Source: Multivorans sp965232105 (GTDB taxonomy: Bacteria; Acidobacteriota; Thermoanaerobaculia; Multivoradales; Multivoraceae). Taken from it: a DNA stretch of 64,000 nucleotides. The notes beneath the pieces are model-generated. The model saw only the letters and a list, made by a program, of their open reading frames with translations, did no database searches and was not told the DNA's origin. The stretch is from assembly GCA_965232105.1 (NCBI GenBank), contig OZ246956.1, positions 4,774,001-4,838,000 of the forward strand, in the 5' to 3' direction. Of the stretch, positions 45,904-53,426 are shown piece by piece. The number at the start of each line of letters is the position of its first letter. The stretch's first letter is position 1. A program made the position numbers and the translations under genes.

Positions 45904-46775
45904 ACGACAGCGACAGCCTGAGTCTGGCCCCCGAGCTGGCAACCGACGCCGCGGTTCCGCGACTGGTACCGGAGGGCGCCGCCGAAGCGACCGCGACCGC
46001 TCCGTCGCGGACCGAGTCGCGGCGGAGCTTCGGACCCCTCAGTCGCCGGCTGGCGGACCAGGGCCTGTTCCTGTTCAGGCACCGGGGCCTCTTCGTCGTC
46101 TTCCTGCTGCCCGCGGCCGCCCTCGCGGTCCTGGAACGCCGGTCCGCGGCGCTGCCGGCGGATCCCGGCCTCGGTTGGTTCGCCGTATGCCTCACGGTGT
46201 CCCTGCTCGGCATGGCGGTGCGGGCGATCGCGGTCGGATCGGCCCCGCCCGGCGCGTCGACCCGTAGCGTCAGAGGTCCGAGCGCCAGCCGCCTGAACAC
46301 GACCGGCATGTACTCGCTGAGCCGCCATCCGATCTACCTTGGCAACCTGTTCGTCCTCCTCGGCTTCGCCCTGGCAATCAGATCCTGGTGGTTCGTCGTG
46401 ACGGCGGTGTTGATCTACTGGCTGCTCTACGAACGGGTGATCGCGGCCGAGGAGCGCTTCCTCGACGAGCGCTTCGGCGTCCGTCATCGGCGCTGGACGG
46501 AGCGCACACCGACCTTCTGGCCGCGGCCCGGCCTGTGGACCTCACCCGAAACCCGCTTCAGTTGGCGCACCGTCATCCTGCGGGAGTACAACTCGCCCCT
46601 GCTGATCGCGGCGACCTTCCTGTTCCTGCGCATCGTTGACCAGGTCGTCGTCGGTCGCTTGAGCGCCGGCGCCTGGCTGAGGCAGGATGTCGCCCTGACC
46701 GGCTCGGTCCTCGGGCTGGCGGTGATCGTCTCCGTCCTGCGTCGCGTACGCAAACGGGGACGTTCAGGACACTGA
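45900..46775 (+). CDS. Isoprenylcysteine carboxyl methyltransferase-like membrane protein
   Basis: 291 residues. A 50-residue polar N-terminus is followed by about five helices. The SAM-binding core RLNTTGMYSLSRHPIYLGNL and the ERVIAAEERFLDERFG motif match the ICMT/PEMT superfamily (R-H-P and E-E signatures). Bacterial members methylate small hydrophobic or lipid substrates. It is coupled to the GT39 gene, so a membrane-lipid or lipid-linked-sugar modification is a reasonable guess. A polar tail ends RRVRKRGRSGH. Confidence 0.88.
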   Translation: MNDSDSLSLAPELATDAAVPRLVPEGAAEATATAPSRTESRRSFGPLSRRLADQGLFLFRHRGLFVVFLLPAAALAVLERRSAALPADPGLGWFAVCLTVSLLGMAVRAIAVGSAPPGASTRSVRGPSASRLNTTGMYSLSRHPIYLGNLFVLLGFALAIRSWWFVVTAVLIYWLLYERVIAAEERFLDERFGVRHRRWTERTPTFWPRPGLWTSPETRFSWRTVILREYNSPLLIAATFLFLRIVDQVVVGRLSAGAWLRQDVALTGSVLGLAVIVSVLRRVRKRGRSGH

Positions 46776-46826
46776 CGCCCGAACAACCCGGCTCAACCCC
46801 AGGGAAGCAATCACGGTCCAGACCCG

Positions 46827-49358
46827 TTGAAGCGAATGACCGGTAAGCCGATGACAGCGCGCCACACGATTGCCATGGCAGCAGCCGCGTGGCTGCTCGC
46901 CTTCACCGGCAGCCCCCTCTCGGGAATCGAGACCGATGCGGACGCACAGCCGAAGCCGCTCGACACCCGCTTCGTTCGCTGGCTCGAACGCGTCGGGCCG
47001 CTGATCAGCGAAGAGGAACGGGAGTTCTTCGTCAACCTTCCCGAGAACTACCGTCGCGAGGCGTTCATCCAGGCCTTCTGGAAGGCTCGCGATCCGGATC
47101 CCAGGACGCCCCTGAACGAACTCCAGGTGCTCTGGGAGGACCGCGTGGACGCCGTGCTCAGCCAGTGGGGGACGCTCGAGGATGCGCGCGCGGTCTTCTA
47201 CCTCCTGAACGGCCCCCCCGGTCGGTTCACGTTGCCCGACGGTCGAACCGGCTCGGCCTGCCTCTCGCGCAACCGCGAACTGGAGATCTGGTTCTACGGA
47301 GGCAGCGACCGCACGCCGCGCCACTTCGTCGTCATCTTTCTGGCGGTCACTCGCAACCGCCCCTACCGGCTCTGGCACGAAAGCGCCGCGCGGCGTCCGG
47401 CGTCACGACGCGGTCTGCCGACGACAAACATCGCCTTCCTGTGCGCCGAAGAGTGGCTGCCGTGGGCCGCCCGCACGTTGCAGAACGACCTTGCCGGCGC
47501 CTCCGTCCTCGAGCAGGTCTCCACGCCGCCGGAGCCGCCGGAAGAGTGGCTCGCCACCTTCGCCTCCTTCACCACCGAGGTTCCGGACACGGCGCCCCGC
47601 TTCGACGTCGAGACGCGGTGGGAGTTCCCGGGGCGCAACCAGACCCGCACCGTGACCCATGGTCTGGTCCTCGTCCCGACCGCGACCGCCGGCCGGAGGA
47701 GCTTCCAGGACCGGGAGTACCACAGTTTCCAGATGACCGGCGAGGTGATCCGCGACGACCACCTGTTCGAGAGTTTCCGCTATCGGTTCGAACTACCGGC
47801 CGACGGCGGCGAAGAAGCCGACGGCATCCCGCTCGTCTTCACCCGCTACCTGCGGCCCGGCGATGTCCAGCTCCGCCTCAAGATCGAGGACGTCTTCGGC
47901 GAGCGGTTCGCCATCGTAGACGAGACGATCCCCGTGCCGAACCTTGAGGACGGCCAGTCGTTGCGAAAGAGCATCCTGGAGACCTTCCCGGCCCTGGCCG
48001 AGGCAAACGCGGCAGCCTCCCGCGGCGAGCGGCTGCTGCGCCTCGTGCCTCCGCGGGACGAGCGGGTGCGGGTGGGGATGGTGCGCTTCTCTACCCACGC
48101 GATCGGCGACTTCGACGCGGTCGCCTTCTCGCTCGACGGCCGCGAGATCCTGCGCAAGCGCCGTCCCCCGTTCGACGTCGAGCTGAACCTCGGCTCCCAT
48201 CCGACCGAGCACCGGGTGCGCGTCGAGGGACTGAAGGACGGCGAGGTCGTCGCCTCGGACGAGATGTCCGTCAACCGCGGCGGCCAGCGCTTCCGCGCCC
48301 GATTCATCGAGCCGCGCTCCGGCGAACAGTTTCTCGAGAGCACGCGGGCCGTGATCGAGATCGCCACTCCCGACGGCGAGGAGATCGAACGCCTGGAACT
48401 CTTTCTCGGCGAGGAACGGATCGCCACCCTCTACCAGCCGCCGTGGGTGCAGCCGGTCGTCCTCGACGGACCGGCCCTGACCTACCTGCGCGCCGCCGCC
48501 TTCCTGGCCGACGGCAGCAGCACCGAGGACGTCGTCTTCATCAACAGCCCGAACCCGATCGAACGGATCAACGTCCAGTACGTCGAACTGTTCGCCAGCG
48601 TGGTGGACGACGGCGGACGGCCGGTCCCCGATCTCTCGCAGGACCGCTTCCAGATCACCGAAGACGGTGCCGCGCAGACGATCCGTCGCTTCGAGTGGGT
48701 GGACGACACTCCGTTCCACGCCGGTCTCCTGATCGACACGTCGGCTTCGATGAAGGACTCGATCGAGCAGGTCCAGACCGCGGCGCAGCGGTTCGTGGAC
48801 AAGGCCCTCCAGCCCCAGGATCGGCTGGCGATCCTCACCTTCGCCAACCGTCCGCAGGTCGAGAGCCGGTTCACGAAGGACACCGGCATGCTCGCGCGGG
48901 CCCTCGCGGGTCTCGAAGCGACGGGCACGACGGCCCTCTACGACAGCCTCGTCTACTCGTTGAGCTACTTCGACGGCATCAGCGGCCAAAAGGCGCTCCT
49001 GCTCCTGTCCGACGGCAAGGACGAGAACAGCACCTTCTCGTTCGAGAGCGCGCTCGAAACCGCCCAGCGCTCGGGCGTGACGATCTACGCCATCGGCCTC
49101 AAGCGCGCGGCCAGGGACCGCAACACGCGGCGCGTCCTCGAGCGCATTGCCGAAGAGACCGGCGGGCAGGCCTTCCTGATCGAAGACGTCGACGAACTCG
49201 ATGCGGTCTACGACCAGATCGAACGAGAACTGCGCAACCGCTACCTGCTGACATACCAGTCGACGAGTACGAAACCGGACAGCGACTTCCGGGTGATCCG
49301 GGTGGAAGTGGACCGTCGCGGCGCCGAAGTGCGGACGATGTCGGGGTACTACCCCTGA
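46827..49358 (+). CDS. Exported GWxTD-like / von Willebrand factor A protein (VWFA-related acidobacterial type)
   Basis: 843 residues. After a signal (MAAAAWLLAFTGSPLSG), residues 45-190 follow the GWxTD pattern (EREFFVNLPENYRREAFIQA...FWKARDPDPRTPLNE...RAVFYLLNGPPGRF), although the Trp-x-Thr-Asp itself is WGTLED here. The C-terminal 210 residues are a VWA domain with an intact metal site (LLIDTSASMKDS, then a Thr in TGTTALYDS and an Asp in LLSDGKDENS). This layout is characteristic of the VWFA-related family abundant in Acidobacteria. It probably acts in cell-surface protein interactions. It is monocistronic. Confidence 0.88.
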   Translation: MKRMTGKPMTARHTIAMAAAAWLLAFTGSPLSGIETDADAQPKPLDTRFVRWLERVGPLISEEEREFFVNLPENYRREAFIQAFWKARDPDPRTPLNELQVLWEDRVDAVLSQWGTLEDARAVFYLLNGPPGRFTLPDGRTGSACLSRNRELEIWFYGGSDRTPRHFVVIFLAVTRNRPYRLWHESAARRPASRRGLPTTNIAFLCAEEWLPWAARTLQNDLAGASVLEQVSTPPEPPEEWLATFASFTTEVPDTAPRFDVETRWEFPGRNQTRTVTHGLVLVPTATAGRRSFQDREYHSFQMTGEVIRDDHLFESFRYRFELPADGGEEADGIPLVFTRYLRPGDVQLRLKIEDVFGERFAIVDETIPVPNLEDGQSLRKSILETFPALAEANAAASRGERLLRLVPPRDERVRVGMVRFSTHAIGDFDAVAFSLDGREILRKRRPPFDVELNLGSHPTEHRVRVEGLKDGEVVASDEMSVNRGGQRFRARFIEPRSGEQFLESTRAVIEIATPDGEEIERLELFLGEERIATLYQPPWVQPVVLDGPALTYLRAAAFLADGSSTEDVVFINSPNPIERINVQYVELFASVVDDGGRPVPDLSQDRFQITEDGAAQTIRRFEWVDDTPFHAGLLIDTSASMKDSIEQVQTAAQRFVDKALQPQDRLAILTFANRPQVESRFTKDTGMLARALAGLEATGTTALYDSLVYSLSYFDGISGQKALLLLSDGKDENSTFSFESALETAQRSGVTIYAIGLKRAARDRNTRRVLERIAEETGGQAFLIEDVDELDAVYDQIERELRNRYLLTYQSTSTKPDSDFRVIRVEVDRRGAEVRTMSGYYP

Positions 49359-49383
49359 GCCGCTGGCGGCGGCCAACCGGCAG

Positions 49384-50865
49384 TCACGCCCCCACCGCCT
49401 CCTCGCCGAATCGCTCCATCGCTTCCAGCGTCTCCCGCACGTCGTCCCAGCTCGTCGAGTGGTTGACGATGCAGAGGCGAAGCGAGAAGGTCCCGTGGAG
49501 CGAGGTGGACGAAACGAACGCCCGGTCATCCCAGAAGAGACGGGCCAGGACCTCCCGGTTGATCTCCTCGAGGGCTTCCTCGTCCATGTCGGCATCGGTG
49601 GGGTTGACCCGCATGCAGACCACGCCGAGCGCCGAGGGTGTCAGGAGTTCCAGGGTGCGGCTCCGACGAACGTAGTCCTCCGCCCGCCCGGCAAGCTCCA
49701 TCCCCTTCGACACGGCCCGCCTGAACGCGGACATGCCGAAGGTCTGGATCGACATCCAAATCTTCAAAGCCCGGAACGAGCGGCTCAACTGCAGACCGCG
49801 ATCGTTGACGTTGGGGTGGTTCGCTCCCCAGATCGTGTCCTGGAGCACCGTCGTGCCGAAGGCGAAGACATCTTCGAGCTTGCCGGCATCCTTGACCAGC
49901 AGGCAGCCCACCTCGTACGGCTGGAAGAGCCACTTGTGCGGGTCCAGGCCGATCGAGTCGGCGCGCTCGATTCCGGCGAGAAGCCGGGCGCCGTTCGGAG
50001 TGAGCGCGGCGAAACCGCCGTAGGCGGCGTCGACGTGCAACCAGATGTCCTCCGCCTCGCAGAAGTCCGCCATCTCCTGGAGCGGGTCGATCGCTCCGGT
50101 GCTCGACGACCCGGCGTTGGCGCAAATCGCCATGGGCTGGAACCCCGCGGCGCGATCCTCGGCGACCGCGCGCGCGAGGGCCTTCATGTCCAGACGGTAC
50201 TCCCCGCCAGTCGCGACCATGCGGATGCCCTCCGGCCGGACGCCGACGATCACCGCGGCACGCGCCTGGGCGCTGTGACTCTGGTCGCTCATGTAGACGG
50301 ACGGACGCTCCGGGTTGCCGGCCGCTTCGCGGCCAGCGACGAAGGCGTCCACGCTGGCGGCGGAGCCGCCGCTGGTCAGCAGCCCCCCGGCACTCTCCGG
50401 GTAGCCGAGCCAGCGCCGGAACCAGTCCAGGACGACGAGTTCGATCTGGCTCGGACCGCTCGCGACCAGCCAGGTGCAGGCGTTCACGTTCCAGGCGGAG
50501 GCCAGAAAGTCCGCGACGACGCCAGGCCAGGTCGGCTCCGACGGAACGAACCCGAAGCAGCGGGGGTGATCCAGCCGGGTCGTCATCGGGAGGATGTCGT
50601 CCACGGCCCGCCGCAGGACCTCCTCGGCCGGGCGGCCATCCTCCGGCGGCTGCTCGAGCAGCAGACGCTCGAGCCCCTCCTTGAACTCCCCGTCCCAGGC
50701 GTTCTCACGAGGCAGGCCCTCGATCCGGGCTACCGCGAGCTCCGCCGCCTTGCCGGCCAGAGCCAACATGGCTTCAGGCGACATCCGCAGGTCGGAACGG
50801 CCTGCTACCTCATCGGCGGCCCGGGGGTCCTCTTCTCCCTTGCCGCCCTCACCAGACTGGTCCAT
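49384..50865 (-). CDS. PLP-dependent group II amino acid decarboxylase
   Basis: 493 residues. The cofactor lysine lies in GLDPHKWLFQPYEVG, preceded by IWLHVDAAYGGFAALTP (the Asp-Ala-Ala-Tyr-Gly motif) and GLLTSGGSAASVDAFVAGRE. Aromatic-L-amino-acid/glutamate decarboxylase-type enzymes share these. It may make an amine such as tryptamine, tyramine or GABA. A ~25-residue acidic N-terminal stretch precedes homology, so the start may be slightly downstream of 50865. It is convergent with the VWA gene and its neighbours give no substrate hint. Confidence 0.9.
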   Translation of the reverse strand: MDQSGEGGKGEEDPRAADEVAGRSDLRMSPEAMLALAGKAAELAVARIEGLPRENAWDGEFKEGLERLLLEQPPEDGRPAEEVLRRAVDDILPMTTRLDHPRCFGFVPSEPTWPGVVADFLASAWNVNACTWLVASGPSQIELVVLDWFRRWLGYPESAGGLLTSGGSAASVDAFVAGREAAGNPERPSVYMSDQSHSAQARAAVIVGVRPEGIRMVATGGEYRLDMKALARAVAEDRAAGFQPMAICANAGSSSTGAIDPLQEMADFCEAEDIWLHVDAAYGGFAALTPNGARLLAGIERADSIGLDPHKWLFQPYEVGCLLVKDAGKLEDVFAFGTTVLQDTIWGANHPNVNDRGLQLSRSFRALKIWMSIQTFGMSAFRRAVSKGMELAGRAEDYVRRSRTLELLTPSALGVVCMRVNPTDADMDEEALEEINREVLARLFWDDRAFVSSTSLHGTFSLRLCIVNHSTSWDDVRETLEAMERFGEEAVGA

Positions 50866-50936
50866 TCCGTTCGACCTTACCGCGTCAGCGCGATGACTCG
50901 GCGGAATCGACCAGCGGAATCAGTCGGCGCAGTCAC

Positions 50937-51839
50937 TCAGCGGAAGGTGGGCGCGACTTCCTCGATGAACCGGTCGAGAACGTCCTTCTGCCTCTCCTTG
51001 CCGCCCAGGTTGAAGGCCGGGACGATGAACTCGTCCACTCCTGCGTCCCGATAGGCGCCGACCGCGTCGACGATCTGCTGCACGCCGCCGATGTTCGAGG
51101 GCATCGCCGTGCCGCGCGCTCGCACCTTGGCCAGAAACGCCTCGTCATCGCTCAGGAAGAGCAGCGCAACCGCCGATCGTTCGATCTCGGCCGGGTCGCG
51201 CCCGACGTTCTCGCAATGGGCGTCAAGCACGGCCATCTTGTGCTTGAGGATGTCCACCGTCCCCCACACGTTCCACTCGTCGGCGTGCTGAGCCGTGATC
51301 CGCAGGGTCACCTTCTCGCCGCCGCCGCCGACCATCAGCGGCAGCGGGTCCTGCACCGGCTTCGGCTCGAGCGGAGCGCCGACCAACTGGTAGGCATCGC
51401 CAACGTAGTTCGCACTCGGCCGGCCATAGAGCGCCTTGATCACCCGGCAGGCTTCGTCGAGACGGCGGAGCCGCTCGCCCAGCGTGTAGAACGGGATGCC
51501 GTAGGCCAGGTGCTCGTTCTCCTGCCAGCCGGCGCCGAGGCCCAGCACGACCCGGCCACCCGAGATGCGGTCGATCGTCGCCGCCATCTTCGCCAGCACC
51601 GCCGGGTGCCGGTAGGTGTTTCCGGTAACCAGCGGACCGAGCCGCACGCGCGGCACGGCCGCCGCCAGAGCCGCGATCGTGGTCCAGCACTCCGCCCACG
51701 GCGCCGACGTGTCCTCGCCGTTCGGCATGAAATGGTCGGCGTACCAGATGCCGTCCCAGCCGGTCGCCTCCACGTGCCGCGACATCTCCAGCAGGTCGGG
51801 CCAGGGCATCGTCGGGGCGGGCCAGTAGCTGAATCGCAT
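50937..51839 (-). CDS. LLM-class F420-dependent oxidoreductase
   Basis: 300 residues. Barrel start MRFSYWPAPTMPWPDLLEMS, then WYADHFMPNGED, VRLGPLVTGNTYRHPAVLAK (coenzyme loop) and GRVVLGLGAGWQENEHLAYG, all typical of the TIGR03560-like F420 group. It should use F420H2 or F420 for hydride transfer on an unknown substrate. It lies 71 bp downstream of the decarboxylase gene on the same strand, so could be cotranscribed, and it is divergent from the coiled-coil gene. Start ATG 51839. Confidence 0.9.
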   Translation of the reverse strand: MRFSYWPAPTMPWPDLLEMSRHVEATGWDGIWYADHFMPNGEDTSAPWAECWTTIAALAAAVPRVRLGPLVTGNTYRHPAVLAKMAATIDRISGGRVVLGLGAGWQENEHLAYGIPFYTLGERLRRLDEACRVIKALYGRPSANYVGDAYQLVGAPLEPKPVQDPLPLMVGGGGEKVTLRITAQHADEWNVWGTVDILKHKMAVLDAHCENVGRDPAEIERSAVALLFLSDDEAFLAKVRARGTAMPSNIGGVQQIVDAVGAYRDAGVDEFIVPAFNLGGKERQKDVLDRFIEEVAPTFR

Positions 51840-52066
51840 TCGCTGTCTCCAGTGCCTTCGCGCGCCGGGCGCCGCGCCTCGTGCCGCGCACCGCGCCGGC
51901 GGACAGTAGCACCAGCGGGCCGCCCTGTCGGTGTACGGACTCCAAGCTCGTCGCGGCCCCCCGAATCGAAGAAACAGCCCTGAACTCCGTCCTGGTCTTC
52001 AGAAGCCGAGGACTGTCCGCCGGTTCCGGCGGACGACCCAAGGTCCGAGCGACGAAGGAGAACCGA

Positions 52067-52765
52067 GTGGCGGCAGAGAACGCGGAGCTACACTACCGGC
52101 ATGGGGATCCCTGCCGGACACTGGAAGAAGCCGGCTTCGGGCCCGGACAGGCCCGTACCCTGGTCGACCTCATCGCCGCCCGGGAGCGCAGGCTCGTGAC
52201 GAGCGAAGGCATGACCGCCTACGAGAACGACGTTGCGATCGTCAAGAGCGGTCTGGGCGAGCTGAAGGTGAGGATGGCGTCGGTCGAGGGACGCATCGAT
52301 GGCCTCGTCATGATCGTCGAGGGCCTCCGGCAGGAGGTCAGGGAAAGGAGCGACGCGCTCCGGCTCGAGCTGACGGCCAGGTTCGAGGCCCTGGAGGCAC
52401 GCGTCGACCGCCGCATGAGCGCCCTGGACAGCCGCATGGACAGCCTGGACAGCCGCATGGACAGCCTGGAGGCCAAGATGGACGGTCGCATGGGCAGCCT
52501 GGAGGCCAGGATGGACGCCTGTATGGGCAGCCTGGAGGCCAGGATGAACGGCCGCATGGGCAGCCTGGAGGCCAAGATGGACGCCTGTATGGGCAGCCTG
52601 GAGGCCAAGATGAACGGCCGCATGGGCAGCCTGGAAGGCAAGATGGACGGCGTGCAAGGCGAACTCAGGACGCTGAAGTGGATGCTCGGCATCCTCATCG
52701 GCCTCGCGGCGGCCCTCGGCGCGCCGGGCGCGGCCGCCCTGGTCCGGCTCGCCTTCTTCGCGTAG
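52067..52765 (+). CDS. Coiled-coil protein with C-terminal membrane anchor and hendecad repeats
   Basis: 232 residues from GTG 52067, chosen because AAGGAG lies 7 bp upstream. A start further upstream at 51881 lacks a ribosome site. The protein begins with a helical segment (ARTLVDLIAARERRLVTSE), then a long coiled coil with three 7-residue units (MSALDSR, MDSLDSR, MDSLEAK) and five 11-residue units (pattern M(D/N)xxMGSLExx). It ends in a transmembrane helix (LKWMLGILIGLAAALGAPG). Similar tail-anchored coiled coils (DUF1640-like) have unclear roles. The 227-bp gap before it holds a promoter region only. Confidence 0.75.
   Translation: MAAENAELHYRHGDPCRTLEEAGFGPGQARTLVDLIAARERRLVTSEGMTAYENDVAIVKSGLGELKVRMASVEGRIDGLVMIVEGLRQEVRERSDALRLELTARFEALEARVDRRMSALDSRMDSLDSRMDSLEAKMDGRMGSLEARMDACMGSLEARMNGRMGSLEAKMDACMGSLEAKMNGRMGSLEGKMDGVQGELRTLKWMLGILIGLAAALGAPGAAALVRLAFFA
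52478..52642 (+). repeat. Five tandem 33-bp coding repeats (hendecad coiled coil)
   Basis: Units begin at 52478, 52511, 52544, 52577 and 52610. They encode M-D-G-R-M-G-S-L-E-A-R-like 11-mers and alternate between (D/N)GRM and DACM types, so the higher-order period is 66 bp. The nucleotide identity between units points to recent duplication. Confidence 0.9.
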
Positions 52766-52846
52766 CTCCCCGCTCAGCGCGCCGGCCGGGGCTCCAACCC
52801 CACCAACCCGGAAGTCAGTTGGTTGCTCAAGCCCACCAGGCGCCGC

Positions 52847-53365
52847 CTACCGGAGACGCCAGCCGGCGGCTTGCGCGGCAAGCACGATCCGCGCGCAGGC
52901 CTGGGCGTCCGAACCGGCGTCATGGTGCCGGAGAGGTATGTCCAGACGGCGGCAGACGTGCGCCAACCCCGCCGACGAGACATCCCACCGGGCCCTGGCC
53001 AACTCCACCGTACAGACGAAGCGCCGGCGAGGCGGCCGCAGCCGGTAGAGAGCGCAGCAGGCGTTCAGCACCCGCCGGTCGAACTTCGCGTTGTGCGCCG
53101 CAACGAACCGGGCCGAGACAAGCCATCCCCGCAGCATCGGCCAGAGGTCGGCGAACGTGGGCGCCTCGCGCACGTCTTTCCAGCGCAGGCCATGGATCCG
53201 GGTGAACGTGAACCGTCGGCCCGGAGGCCGAATGAGATAGCTGCGCGACTGCACCACCTGGCCCCCGCTGCAGGCCGCGAGGCCGACCGCGCAGGCGCTG
53301 TCGTGGCGGGCGTTGGCGATCTCGAAGTCGATCGCCACGAAGGGGTCCATTGACTTGGCTACCAT
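52847..53365 (-). CDS. 3'-5' exonuclease, DnaQ/DEDDh type
   Basis: 172 residues. The first exonuclease motif is AIDFEIANA (Asp13-x-Glu15), the second AHNAKFDRRVLNA, the third HHDAGSDAQACA (His-x4-Asp), completing the DEDDh set. Single-domain proteins of this kind proofread or trim DNA/RNA ends. The ATG at 53365 or 53350 is the start; the longer frame upstream overlaps the cas3 promoter. It is divergent from cas3, 61 bp apart. A functional link to CRISPR is possible (spacer trimming by DnaQ-like nucleases is known in I-E), but the gene is on the opposite strand. Confidence 0.87.
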   Translation of the reverse strand: MVAKSMDPFVAIDFEIANARHDSACAVGLAACSGGQVVQSRSYLIRPPGRRFTFTRIHGLRWKDVREAPTFADLWPMLRGWLVSARFVAAHNAKFDRRVLNACCALYRLRPPRRRFVCTVELARARWDVSSAGLAHVCRRLDIPLRHHDAGSDAQACARIVLAAQAAGWRLR

Positions 53366-53426
53366 GCGGCACCGATGGTAGCGGTGACCAGTAACGGCGC
53401 TAAGGCCTGAGAAGCGAGGAGCCGGC

